Assembly (NCBI GenBank): GCA_037044905.1 | Contig: JBAOKB010000094.1 | Span: 326,205-390,204, forward strand | Source of the DNA: Hortaea werneckii | Taxonomy: Eukaryota; Ascomycota; Dothideomycetes; Mycosphaerellales; Teratosphaeriaceae | DNA length: 64,000 nucleotides | Direction: 5' to 3' | Shown here: piece after piece, positions 1 through 10,762 of the stretch | Position numbering within the stretch: the first letter of the stretch is position 1 | How the letters are laid out: the number at the start of each line of letters is the position of its first letter | Position numbers and translations under genes: made by a program | Notes under the pieces: model-generated | Database searches by the model: none | The model's input: the letters and a program-made list of their open reading frames with translations, nothing else | Told to the model about the DNA's origin: nothing

Positions 1-785
1 CGCAAATCACGCCTTTTGCGCGTAAGCTCCGCGCTGGGGGGTTTGGAGCGAGTAATATAGCGCCACCCGGGACAGCAACCGTGGCGGCCACGCCGGGTCC
101 CTCGGCTCTGCGCTCAAGTGTCTTCGGCCGGAGCGTACTAGGTGGTGGCGGTGGAGGGACTGCGAAGAGTGTCAGGTTTGCCGGCGGCGGTGGTGATGGT
201 GACAGGTGGCGGAGTATCAGGGCTGGAAGGAGCGATGAGGGGCATGAGAAGAGTAGTTAGTGAGGGGTGGCTGACACATCTTCGGGCCTGTAGAGGGGGG
301 AAGTTTGAACCTTTGAGCGTGGCGTTTTGTGAGGTTCCTGGGGATATTGATTCAGTTTACGCTGTCTCATCATTTTTTTGATATGGCAGATCTGGAATAG
401 AGTCTTGCAATATCAACGCACCTCAGGTTAGGGTATTCTCAAGAAGACTGATTTTCGTCTCGATTGTAAAGCACCATGATGACTACCCAAGGTTGCCTCT
501 GTGAGATGTAATTGGCTGACAAGGCGAGGACCGCAACCAAGACGCATTTTGGCATTTTTGGAGCAAAAGAGCGGGGATTTCGTCTCTGGTGAAGGCCGCT
601 AGATCCGCTATGACATTCAGAAAAGCCCCCTGGCAGCCTGGGAAGAATTGGCATGCGATGTGATAAGACGACTTGCTTTCAGCTGCTTCCAAACTTCTAC
701 TGCTAATTCGTCTTGTGATTATCACCTCCAATCGTCGTCCGCCATGAACTGGCCACCACAAAGGAACAAAGAACGATACTATATT
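1..785. other. No gene recognised (left edge)
   Basis: The first ~140 bases are GC-rich; the rest is ordinary intergenic-looking sequence. Only short overlapping open frames with no family resemblance occur. The stretch beyond position 785 is the 3' side of the bZIP gene. Confidence 0.5.
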
Positions 786-1464
786 TCATACGACATCGCC
801 AGGCTGTGCTTTTCCGTTTTGCCCACGGGATGACAAGAGCTCATTAGCACCATGCACTGTGGCAAAATGCAGCATCATTTCACGTTGTAGCTCTTGCATG
901 CGCTGCTCAAGCTGCTGATTCTTCACAGTAAGCTCAGTGTTCTTCTCGCATGATGCCTTAATCTCTGCTTGCAGCTCCGAGATCAACCTTCGCTGGCGAT
1001 CTCGGAAGGCTCTCTGTCTTTTGGGAGAGGACTTAGCGCAGGGTTCGGTCGGGGAGGTTGATAAAGTGATACTTACGCAAAGCGATTCTGCTCTTTCCGC
1101 CTTGCGACTTTATTTGAACCTGACTTCATGCGCATCGGTATTGTGCTGACATAGTCCGCTGCCGGCATTGGTCCATCCCTTTGCTGTTGTTGTGATGGCG
1201 TGAGAGATGGTGACGACCAAGTTGCAGCATCGAAAGTTGGCAGAGATCGGACGTCGATCGAAAGAGGAGAGGATGCGCTAGACATCGTGCACGAGAAGAG
1301 ACTGTCAATGTTACTGAACATCTGCTGATCTTTGGTCGTCTTGTTTCACCACTGGTGGAGGGTTTTGGAAGGTTTACTGTAGCGTCCCAAGCTTGTTCAT
1401 CGAAGGCGTCTAGGCTTGTAAGGAAGGAGTCCATGTCTACCTCGTCCGCCATAGTATTGCTCAT
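786..1464 (-). CDS. Yap/AP-1-like bZIP transcription factor
   Basis: Small nuclear bZIP regulator, 187 aa after splicing three exons (1464-1378, 1321-1077, 1017-786). The second intron is clear: donor GTAAGT at 1076, acceptor AAAAG ending at 1018. It joins ...RRKEQNRFA to QRAFRDRQRR..., giving the fungal AP-1 basic-region signature N-x-x-A-Q-x-x-F-R (about residues 105-125). A leucine zipper follows directly (L-x6-type heptads in LISELQAEIK... to about residue 155). The first intron (56 nt, donor GTAAAC at 1377, acceptor CAG just before 1321) is inferred from frame continuity and is less certain. The N-terminus is acidic (MSNTMADEVDMDSFL). Known family role: stress, metal or developmental gene control by binding TTAC-type half sites; the exact regulon cannot be told. 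No Yap1-type C-terminal cysteine-rich domain is present, so it is not the oxidative-stress Yap1 orthologue. Confidence 0.8.
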
Positions 1465-1997
1465 CGCTTCAAATTTGGATCATGGGCTTCAGAACAAGAT
1501 CAGATGTTACATCAGCTTTTATATATCGACGATAGACGATGGTTTATCAGCGCATCAGCATCCACTGGTTCAGCATGGCAAAAGGGTATAGTGTCACCCC
1601 ATCGCAACCCGCCGCAAGGGCGGCTTTGTCACCATAATTTTTCGTTGATGCAAGCCATGATTGTTGCTACTCCGTATCTCTCATATGAACACCGATTTCG
1701 GCAGCAAAGCATCGAGTAAGCTGCTTGAAGTCGGCTTGGCACCTTCTCAATGTGGTAGGTGCCCAGAGTGCTTGATCCTGGGTAGTACTTATTACAGCAT
1801 ACGAGTACTATGAATTTGGTAACTTCGTCAGCATGTAATACGGATGCTCCCGCCTGTCTTGCATCACCTGATTCAATCAACCCAATCTAATCGAGCATGC
1901 AGATGGTTCCTAGGTTCACTCAACATTGCGAAGTGCTTTACGCTCTGGACCATTCTATCATTAGACAGATCAGTTCAGCTGCTGCTCTTCTGGACAT
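1465..1997. other. Intergenic, no feature seen
   Basis: Promoter side of the bZIP gene and 3' side of the broken transcription-factor gene. Only short random open frames. Confidence 0.5.
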
Positions 1998-3605
1998 TCA
2001 TGTCTCCATCCCTATCGCATCCCAAAGTACTGCTGCACCCCTTGCGCATGCATCGTCAGACCAAAGGAACCTTCTGTTGATCTTACGGACAGCCGACCAA
2101 CTGGTCAGACTCCATCGGTGAAGCGTTTCCTCGAGGAAGCTTTGGAAAAAGTATTGTTGACTCGTTCTGAAAGCGGCAATTCCACCAACGCAAAGACACC
2201 AGACGAGCAACAAATCGTCCCAAGTTTGCGTTTCTCGCATAGTGTAGGTCGCCAGGACGGCTCGCATACTTGTCAACGCTTGAGGTGCCATCCGGACTGA
2301 GCGGGCATGGGATAGATGACAGCTGAAGAATATAGTAGGACCGTCAACCGGCAGAGCTCGTAAGTTGTTCGAGAACTAGTACTCTTCTCAACTTCAGGAA
2401 GTTCATCCCATGACGGCAGAGATAGCAGACGATGGTAAAATCCACTCCGAGCCATGAGGAGAACGTCGTACTCCGCATCTCCACGCCGTAGACTTGGCAG
2501 AACGGTAACAGCACGTCAAGCATGCACATCCTATCGTAAACCTCGAGGACGCCGCAAGGTAACTCATGGCGGAGCTGGAGACCGCAACCGAACGATGGAA
2601 AAGTTCTCACACCGAAATGCGTGGCGAGCAAGTCCAACACCCTGGTTTCGTCTACCCGCGCAGAGTACGGAAAAGCGGGACGAACACATGCAGCGCTAGC
2701 CATGATCAAGTCGAATCTGAGCGAGGAAAAGTCAGCAAACACCGCTCTCGAGATTTCTACTACGAGAAAGAGCTGAACATACACCCTCAACTCACGAACA
2801 AGATCCGGAGCAATCTTGTCAAGCCCGCCAGCACGCTGCACAAGCACCTTCAAAGCCCGCAGGTGAGGGCAGACACTCTTTGCTTTGCCATAGACATTGA
2901 CCCAACACGCTGAAGGCAGGTGAGGCACAAAAAGCAAAACCTGCTCATTGTCGTCGGACATTTCATCGATGGAAGCCTGCTCCCAGAGAAGGTGCAGAAT
3001 CGCATGAACCGCTACATCAATCATGCGGTCTTCTAACGTGCTAATCAGATCACGGAGTAAGCCGATAGTCTTCATCTTATGCAGAAGCATCTGGCGGTTC
3101 TCGGCGCTATGATGGTTGCCACCGCAGAGAATCTCTCGGTGTAAGAGGGCTGCATACAGCAAGCTGTGGAAGATGACAGGATGTTGCGAGCACGCGAGGA
3201 ACCTGTCGTTGGCGTCCTTAGGTAGCATGACCTGAGGCGCAAAGAAGCTGAGGTAGTAGTGGAGCGATTCAGCCTCTTCTGAGTGTGGTTGCCAGGACGG
3301 GAGAGTCATGTGAGCGCCCCAAAGGTCGGCGAGACAGCACGCGGGATGGGAACTGGGTGAAGGATTATGTTGGGCTGGGTATGGCGTTTTGTCCAATTGA
3401 CGTGCGGATGTCCTTGGTGTTGCGCTCCATCGTCACGCTCACTCGGTATGTGCTCTCCATCAGAGCTGTTGCTTCTGCCCTGCTCGAAGGGCTGAGTTCG
3501 GCTTCTGTGTCTACCTGCTCGCGCTGCGTGAGATCGGGCTAGGAATTGGATGCGTCGTTGCTGATTGTGGGATGCCCTGCTATCGATGAACTCAAAGCTT
3601 CTCAT
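1998..3605 (-). pseudogene. Fungal transcription-factor-like protein (no Zn cluster), two frame breaks
   Basis: Resembles the large Pezizomycotina family that starts with a short basic head and continues with the 'fungal-specific TF' helical domain but lacks a Zn2Cys6 cluster. Exon 1 (3605-3443) encodes MRSFEFIDSRASHNQQ..., the typical head with an RSHAARAGRHRSR basic stretch. A 68-nt intron (3442-3375) joins it to ...TQHNPSPSS. The body runs open to about 2517. Family-like sequence then continues in a second frame (HRLLSLPSWDELPEVE..., YELCRLTVLLYSSAVIYPMP, SGWHLK) and, after a stop at 2275-2273, in a third frame (WDDLLLVWCLCVGGIAAF ... FLWSDDACARGAAVLWDAIG) to the stop at 1998. No splice pair explains the second shift. 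The first could be hidden by an improbably short 35-nt intron. So it is either a decaying gene or there are base-calling errors. Confidence 0.6.
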
Positions 3606-4325
3606 TCTCGCTGCGCTCAATGTTGCGGTTTCTACTACACAGACGATGATGTTGAGAGAAATATGCGTTACATAACCTTTCGACACCGGCTCTCCAGCTC
3701 GAGCTGTATTGCGTAGAGCCGCCAATAGCTCCTGCAGGTTAATCAGCATGCAGACGCCACCGTAATCAACACACCCGTGTGATTGGAGTACTGTGGACTT
3801 GCCCAAGATTCGGCCGAGACTCGCTTTTGAGTCGGGGCGTTCGATTTCCAGAGTAGATGACGTGAGAATCCATGAACATTGGTTTGCATGAGAAGAAAAG
3901 ATGCTGCACACATAGAAAAATTGCTTGCATTTGGGCCCAACTTCAGAAGTCTTGAGCCGCTCACAGGACCCTGATTTGTATTGAATGGGTCGGAATGATG
4001 ACAGTGCTCACCCAAGTAGGTCGCGACATCAATCCAGCAAAGAGCTGCGTGGCGGTACTTTTGTCATTTCTCATGTTCGCATACCACTTATCGTTGGCTC
4101 ATATGTCTTCATGCCCGCCAATACCTGCCATCACAATTCTTCGGAACTGTCCAATGGCGTCTCCTACACAATTGCGAAGCCCTGAAAGAAGGCTGTTTCC
4201 CCATCAGGATCCAGACTGCGCAAGGGCGGGCGCACCATGCACTTGACAAGAGATACGCTGCGCTTGATTTGGCTCTCGCAAGTGTCCGGGTCCTCTTCTC
4301 AGTATCGATGCCATCATGCACACGC
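3606..4325. other. Intergenic, no feature seen
   Basis: Upstream region of the transcription-factor-like gene. It holds only short open frames with no recognisable product. Confidence 0.5.
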
Positions 4326-5053
4326 TCATTTCGCGGTAAGCATCGCTTCCTTCTTCGCCCTCTCGCTCTCCCGCAACTCGTTCATTTCCTCCTTGGACAT
4401 GTTGTACGAGCCTGACACCTGGTTGAATGGGTTGTCCGGGTGCTTGTCGAACTCTTTGCGGATCTGATCGATCTTCTGCTGTCGCCTGAGGCCCTTCTCC
4501 TCCTTCATCTCTTCCAGCCGTCGCTCTTCGTATGCCTTGTATGCGGCCGGGAATCTTCGTTCGGGGTGTCGGTCGATCTTCTCGTTGCTCTCCTTGGTCA
4601 ATGAAAGGGCGTCGAGGGCGTTGTCGATACCAGTGGCATTGAGTGCAGCCATCTCCTTCTTCGAAGATGGTGCGTCGAGACCAGAAAGATCGAGACCTTT
4701 GCTCTTCTTCGCGGGAGGTGCCTTGCCTTTGCCGCCCTTGCTCGGCAGTGAAGCTTCTTCTTCCTTCATCAAAGCGTCTTTCTCTGCCTTCTTTCTCGCG
4801 GCTTCGGCTTGCTTCGCAGCTGCGGCATCACTGTCATGGCGGGAGTCAGCTTTGAATTCAACTGAGTCCCTGGTGCAGACCGAGCTGTGACTTACGCCTT
4901 GCTGTTGTCCTTAGCACCCTTCTTCCATTGCTCAGCTTCTGCGGCTTCTGCCTTGGCGTTCTCAGATGCCTTCTTGCCTGCTGCCACTTCGGCCTTCTTT
5001 GCGTTGCCCGCTGCTTTCTTGCTGTTCTCGCCTGCCGCCTTCTTGCCTGCCAT
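4326..5053 (-). CDS. CCDC124: CCDC124 family protein (ribosome-associated coiled-coil)
   Basis: 220 aa in two exons (5053-4896, 4830-4326) joined across a 65-nt intron (donor GTAAGT at 4895, acceptor GACAG ending 4831). The N-terminus MAGKKAAGENSKKAAG and the next ~110 residues are Lys/Ala/Glu-rich coiled coil. The conserved C-terminal region carries RHPERRFPAAYKAYEE, a run of Glu/Lys, then KEFDKHPDNPFNQVSGSYN and a Lys-rich end. That block order matches eukaryotic CCDC124. Established knowledge: CCDC124 and its shorter yeast relative Lso2 bind ribosomes, notably inactive 80S particles, and help recovery of translation. Both termini look intact. It stands out as an undamaged core gene between two broken ones. 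Confidence 0.88.
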
Positions 5054-5415
5054 CTTCCTGGGTTTCGTTCGCCTTCAGACGTCAATGATCGAAGTACTAA
5101 TAGGATAAAGAAGTTAACAAGGATCAGATCTAGGGTGGCGAGGGGTAGTGAATGTAGAAGGATTGATTGTTGATATGACTCGGTATCAAAGAGAAAGTGG
5201 GCTTCCGCCTACCCCGCCACCACCTTCCGCATTGGGCAATGTCTCTCTCGCTCATGCCTCAGGCATATATTTTCCGTTTTCGTAGCTGCAGGGGTGCGGG
5301 CATCCATACCCTGGATGTAGGTCTACCCAGTACTAGTAGACATCAGCCACCAAAATGGTCGCGCCCTCAAATAGCTTTCGCATAGATGATCTGCATTGTA
5401 TGTGCTGTACTACGC
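5054..5415. other. Intergenic, no feature seen
   Basis: About 360 bases between the CCDC124 start and the hydrolase stop, holding the CCDC124 promoter. No motif I would name. Confidence 0.45.
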
Positions 5416-7584
5416 CTAAGGTGTCAAGCGATTGAGCTCGATCATTGCGTGCCAGAGCGCCTGATCAGTCTCACCATCCGGCAACTCCGGCATCTCACCA
5501 TCACCAGTGTAGCCGTCGAAAGGCCTGCGATCCGTCTCACAGAGCGCACCCATACCATCCCATCCATCCCAATCCCGCAAGCCACCCGCAGTCCCAGGCA
5601 GCTCTCCAGTCTGGAAATAGTGTCGTATGGCCTTCATGCTACACATGCTGAGTCCAGAGTACGTACAATGGCCTTCGGAGTCCTGGTGAAGTACCCCAGC
5701 ACCTTCGAAGCCGCTAGCCATGGTGAATGCATTTTGAAGCGGTGTCACGGGGTCGATGGTGTTGCCTACGAATAGAATCGGATGTGCTGTTCTATTGTGG
5801 AAGTTGCCTTTGTACCGCCAATGTGGTCGAGCGTGCCATGCTGTGCAGGGAAGCTGGATTGTCGCCCACGACTCTCCTATGAGCCGCGACTGTGACATGA
5901 GGTTGGTCGCGTACCCTCGATACTCTTTCTTGGTTTGATTCAGACGATCACCAGGTCCGTCTGAGCATGCGATGCCTGCCGAGGCTCCTTCGGAATCGCC
6001 TCCTGGGAAGCATGCAGGGCTGTACGGACCGTCTTGCACGCAGGCTTCGCTCAGCGGCTTCCCAATGTTGGGACGCTGCTCATGGAGCCACAGAGCGGGA
6101 GAGGTTCCGTTTCGCTCGCTCAGATCGTGCAATACCTGTGCAAGAAAGGGAAAATCTCGTAACGGCCAGTACACCACCGTGCGAAACAAGCGTTTCAGAT
6201 CATTGTGGGTGATGACAACAGGACCATGCATCTCGTTACCAGGGACCGAAATTGGGTCTATCATGATGCTCGCCATGATTTTCTGCACGTTCTCAGCTAT
6301 AACAGCCGGTCCGTCTTCATCCCATAGCGCACAATTAGCTCCGCCCTCCCAGCAGTGCTCGGTCATCTTGACAAAGATCAAGTCGGTATCGTTGAGATTG
6401 CTGATCCAACCTCCAGCCATGTAGTCGTGAGAGTTGGCGACTCCGTCCAGTACTGCTCGTTTAATACGTTGAGGAAACATGGCTGATAGGGTCGCGCCTA
6501 GTATACTGCCATATGAAAACCCCAATACTGTACCATTTCGTCCCCAGGAATGTATGCAGTCCGATTCTTGATCAACCGTTGTTCGTTCTCGGATAGTCTA
6601 GTGTCGAGCCTGAGAATGCGTGTAGCCTCATTCGCCCGCCATTCGCCATGGCGCTCAAATACCTCTACAATGTCTCGAGCTACAGAGGCCGTCGACATGT
6701 GCTTGGCTATGCCCTGCGTCATTGTTAGCTGCTATGCTTCTGAAGGCCGAAATTTGGCTAGATCATGATCATTAGAGCAATATGCTCACCTCTTCTGTCA
6801 CACGCTTGCTGCATCCCTCGGCCATGGCTCGCTTGCTAGCCCACAGGTAGTCGAAGGATGTGTCGGAGGTGCCAATCATGCCGTGAGCATTCTCTTCGAT
6901 GGTGCTAGCGGCAGATTCAAGATGATTTGGGAAGCAGTTTAGCACAGGTCGGCTATTGTTGATGCCGCGAGGATCAAACCCGATGATGTCAAAGGACTAT
7001 GAGGTTAGTTAGAGTGTGCGCAAGCCGGGACAATGTCGACTATAGAGTTCACCTTTGCATGCTTCGCTTGGTTCTCATCAAGTTCGGGCCCTGATGAAAG
7101 AATCGTTTGGATGGAATGGCCGCCTTTAAGACCTGCTGAACTCCTGATCCTCCTGGTCCGCCTATGGTTGATGTCAATAACCTGTCTTCCAGAAAAAGCC
7201 AGCATGGAGAGAATAGCCACTGGTCATGTGGACCCCAGACATACCCGGATTGAGTACTACCGCGCCTCCATACGAAGCATCAGTAACAGGCACAGATGCC
7301 TCGACTTTGATAAGAGCCAAATCTACAGCGCGGCCAGCCTCTTCAGAGGTCCCCAGCCAATCCATCGGTACTTCAAGGCGGGCGCATTGAAAGCTTTCCC
7401 AGCATTGATGCCATTGCAGGTGCTTACTTGGTAGTATCTGGCATTTCAGTACAGGGAAAGACGATAAGATGGAGCGGCCTACACGATCCCATTCAAAAGT
7501 GCTACTCGGAGGTCTGGATGAGGTCTCTGGAAGCTGGTTGCGGAACCATGAGCTGGTCAGGAAGATTTTGGGAAAATTCTTCAT
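5416..7584 (-). pseudogene. TAP-like alpha/beta hydrolase (peptidase family), two frame breaks
   Basis: All landmarks of the fungal TAP-like hydrolase family are present: FEWDR near the N-terminus, FQCARLEVPMDW, the oxyanion loop NPGGPGGSG, FDIIGFDPRGINNSRP, the nucleophile elbow G-F-S-Y-G-S, the acid segment GNTIDPVTP and the histidine segment EGHCTYS in the TAP C-terminal domain. Four introns fit well (7482-7438, 7244-7162, 7052-6997, 6789-6714). Two places still need a one-base change to stay in frame. One is just after GGSGV (about 7138-7130), where the next family block LKGGHSIQTILSSG lies in another frame. The other is at YWG|FSYGS (about 6525-6515), in a GGGGTTTT run one base short. 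Either the gene is dead or the assembly has indels. The true start is unsure: 7584 is the first in-frame ATG, but coding-like sequence extends upstream. Confidence 0.7.
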
Positions 7585-8263
7585 ACTGAAATAGCATGGA
7601 GATCTCACCTCTTGACAGATTTCTCGAGGAACGGTCTTGGGTCTTGTAGTGGTTTGATCCCGATCTGAAGTTGAAGGATGCAATGGCACTGGCCTGTCTG
7701 ACTAAGTTGTGGTCCAGGTCGCTAAGACCGACAAACTCCGAGCCCCGACTTCACGTCTTAATTCAACTCACGTTATGAATTGCAATTCTATATTTGTCTT
7801 CCAATATCACGATGCAGCATTTTACCAATTACATTCGAACTAACGTGTGACATGTTTCTCGTTGTACAGAGCTTTTCAGGACTGAATTGGTCAACGATAC
7901 CAATTTTACATCACCTAAAGTACTTGTTCAACAACATGATTCGGGTTTGGTATTTGAAAAAAGGCTGCAAGGTACAGTCTTTGTATCTTTAATTCACCTT
8001 TTTGAACGCGATAACTTTCTCTCGTTACACCAATTCCAGCCGTTACCTCCACAAGCACAAATCTCTGCATCTGGGGGAGCATACGATGTGACCAGCCGGT
8101 TCCTTCACATCTCCTTTCAAACATGCATGCCCTTTCAAGCCGTTCTGCTGATGACCTCCTGCCCACGGCGGTCTTCCAATCGATACATCAGTCGTCCTTT
8201 GCTGTCGCCTTTGCAGCCTTAACATGCTTTGCCCTGATGCTATTGATCGCCTGCACTAGGCCA
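7585..8263. other. Intergenic, AT-rich in part
   Basis: The stretch around 7760-8010 is visibly AT-rich. No gene recognised. It separates the broken hydrolase from the SANT gene cluster. Confidence 0.45.
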
Positions 8264-10060
8264 CTAGGCGAAGGACGGTTCTTGCGGGACAGCCCCGGCC
8301 TGTTGCGCATAATGGGACCAATCAATGACATTGTTCGCCTTGTCAGCGCGCGTTGCTTCGACGAGACCCTCGGCATTGTTCTCGTATGTCGTGATCATGG
8401 TTTTGATGCGCTGCTCCATTGCATCCCATGTCCTCGCATCCTTCAACTGCTTGGTCTCCCTCCACGAGTTGAAGACCTTGGTACGGTCGTCAGGGCTCCA
8501 GAAAGGAAAGTCAGTATGGTCCCAGAGCTGCAGGAGCGCAAGGCCTTCTTCCTGCGTCCATTGAGGTGGTGCTTTGCCTCTTTTTGCGCGGCTCTTGAAG
8601 CTCTTCCCGGCCATGGCTTCATACCCGTCGGTCTTTGCACGTTTGCTGGGCTGTTCAGTTGTTTGGGGAGCGACGGCGGCCTCTTCTAATGGTCGCTTTG
8701 CTTTGTTGCTGGTACCGTCAGAAGCTTCGCTGGCTGCCTCATTCTGGGTCAGTGCACTTGGCTGTTGTCCGACGGCTTGCGCCAGAGGTTCCAGCCAGTC
8801 ACGGAGCTGGGCATAGACCTTCTCCATGCTAAGCTTGACTCCGAGCAATTCCCTCGTATAGACCTCCGGCTTCATATCCTGCCCATCCGACAACCTCACT
8901 CTTTCGACAGCATGCAAAACGCTATTCATCACCCTGCTCGTATCTGAATCACCATCGCCTTCGATCTTTCTGTTGCTCTTGGACCAAGCCTGAGGCAGAG
9001 CATTGATGTGCGCATCCATATCCTCTTCTTTCAGCTTGTCCCATGGCACAAAAACAGCATCGATCCCCATGCAAATTGCCGTTGCCGCCTCCTTGCTACC
9101 CTCGCCATCATTCTGGAAAATCGACTCAAGCTTTTCGAACATTAATAGCGTTGCTTGTTCGTCGGCCCCACAGTTAGCGATCTCGGCTGCTGTTGGAGCA
9201 CAGAGTTTGATTGCGGGTAGCTTGGGAAGTGTGGACGTCTTCTTCTTGTCGCTTTTGATTTTTGTTTGGGATTTCGTGACGCGGCTCTCCTTCTTGGGCG
9301 CACGACCAAATGACTGCGAGTTTTCTGGTTCGGGTGGATTTGACAACTGATCGAGAGCCGAACGATACTTCTCCATGCCAAAGCTTAAGCTACCGATGAT
9401 TGTCTTCAAAACAGTCGCTTCGGACCAGCCCATGCCGTAGACCGCGTCCGCTTTCGATCTCATCATAGCTTTAGAGAGCGCTTGAGCAGCTTCTCTGCCG
9501 ACCGCAATGAATTTGTCGCTCACGCCCGTTGAAGCGGCCTTCCCAGCGTCGAAAGGACCTGCCACAAGGCCATAGGTCTTCGGGGTCGTGTTGTGTTTGC
9601 TGTTCAGCTCTTTCCACCCATTCGTCACGTATGTGATTCCTTGAGCTACGTTTTTCGCCGCGTCTTCGTCCGGGGAACCGTTCACCATGCAGAGGCGAAA
9701 CAGTTGGATGAAGATTTCCTGTGCAAGCCCGAATTCCAGGCCAAGCCCATCTGTCTCGTCTTTCGACGGCATGTAACGATGCATTTGCCACGGATCTGTG
9801 CCGGTGAGCGGTGTCAGCTTATCTACATCTTCCACGGCAGTCGATGGCGTTAAGCCTGTACCAGTCGCGTCGTCTCCTGAGGGAATGTATTGGCCTTGTT
9901 CCGAATTACCGTCCAGGCTATCATGCTGAGACGCGTCTGGTAGATGTTCTGCTTCGTCTTTGCGTGGAACGTGCTTTTTACCATTCTTCTTCGTAGTCAC
10001 TGGAGCAATGGCATCCAGTGTCTTGTATCCAGGGGCGTAATTGACCGCGTTCCAAGGCAT
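8264..10060 (-). CDS. Myb/SANT-like protein with duplicated helical domain (cluster member A)
   Basis: Single-exon 598-aa protein, ATG at 10060. Three parts are visible. Two similar helical segments lie at about residues 105-240 and 298-430. Both start with a hydrophobic helix (EIFIQLFRLC; QATLLMFEKLESIF), have a middle block, and end with ...T(I/V)IGSLSFGMEKYRSALDQL or GVKLSMEKVYAQLRDWL. A Lys/Arg-rich nuclear-type stretch follows (PSKRAKTDGY, SRAKRGK, 471-496). A SANT-like domain covers about 498-557, with tryptophans at 501, 521 and 533 and the ending AMEQR(I)KTM. That SANT end is shared with the genes at 10763 and 18379. I do not recognise a named family. DNA or chromatin binding is inferred only from the SANT-like fold and the basic tract. 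I see no catalytic motif and no transposase domain. Confidence 0.75.
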   Translation of the reverse strand: MPWNAVNYAPGYKTLDAIAPVTTKKNGKKHVPRKDEAEHLPDASQHDSLDGNSEQGQYIPSGDDATGTGLTPSTAVEDVDKLTPLTGTDPWQMHRYMPSKDETDGLGLEFGLAQEIFIQLFRLCMVNGSPDEDAAKNVAQGITYVTNGWKELNSKHNTTPKTYGLVAGPFDAGKAASTGVSDKFIAVGREAAQALSKAMMRSKADAVYGMGWSEATVLKTIIGSLSFGMEKYRSALDQLSNPPEPENSQSFGRAPKKESRVTKSQTKIKSDKKKTSTLPKLPAIKLCAPTAAEIANCGADEQATLLMFEKLESIFQNDGEGSKEAATAICMGIDAVFVPWDKLKEEDMDAHINALPQAWSKSNRKIEGDGDSDTSRVMNSVLHAVERVRLSDGQDMKPEVYTRELLGVKLSMEKVYAQLRDWLEPLAQAVGQQPSALTQNEAASEASDGTSNKAKRPLEEAAVAPQTTEQPSKRAKTDGYEAMAGKSFKSRAKRGKAPPQWTQEEGLALLQLWDHTDFPFWSPDDRTKVFNSWRETKQLKDARTWDAMEQRIKTMITTYENNAEGLVEATRADKANNVIDWSHYAQQAGAVPQEPSFA

Positions 10061-10762
10061 ATCTGCTGCCGAGCTGTCTTATCGCTAAAGTTATCGTTGA
10101 ATGTGAAGATTGTCGGAAGATCGTCTGGCAGTGATCAGCCGACGCAATCAAACGTTATGGTTGCAGTAAAACGAGAGCTGGCAACATAAAGAGTAAGCAC
10201 AGCAACGCACAAACTCTGTGTTGTAGAGAAGTGTCTGCTGCCTGTACTTGACAATGCTTTGTTACCGAAGTCAAGTCTAGCGTGGCTTTTCAAAGCTTTG
10301 ACCGACATCAAAGGCAGCAGCCTCGAGACACTAGCACAAAGACCACTACGTGAATGCGGCGCCTGCTCCAGCACGACGCGAGAGACCGCCGCAAAACTGC
10401 ACATACTCAAGTGTTCATGTTAAGTGTCTGACTTCTAGGTCTTTCAGCATTTCCAAACATTGAGCTCTTTTGCGATCCTTTTTCAGAATTGACGGTTTTG
10501 ATGTATCTAGAACGACAATGCTATGCAAGTGTCTTCAATGTGAGCATACTACACACTAGAAAAAGGAACAAGCAACAAAAGTAATGCAATATTAAGGGTT
10601 TTCATCATCAGGGCCCAGTGTGGTCTCCAAGTCCTCCAAGTTCTGAGTGTTCTAGAGCTTCTGCATCAGTTGAAACGTTCATTGACCTCGTTCTCGATCT
10701 TTCGAAAGGCGATTACAGCTCACGGTCTTCGATTGCCTATACCTTGAGAAGGCGTGGTTGGC
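10061..10762. other. Intergenic, no feature seen
   Basis: Upstream region of cluster gene A and 3' side of gene B. Short open frames only. Confidence 0.45.
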
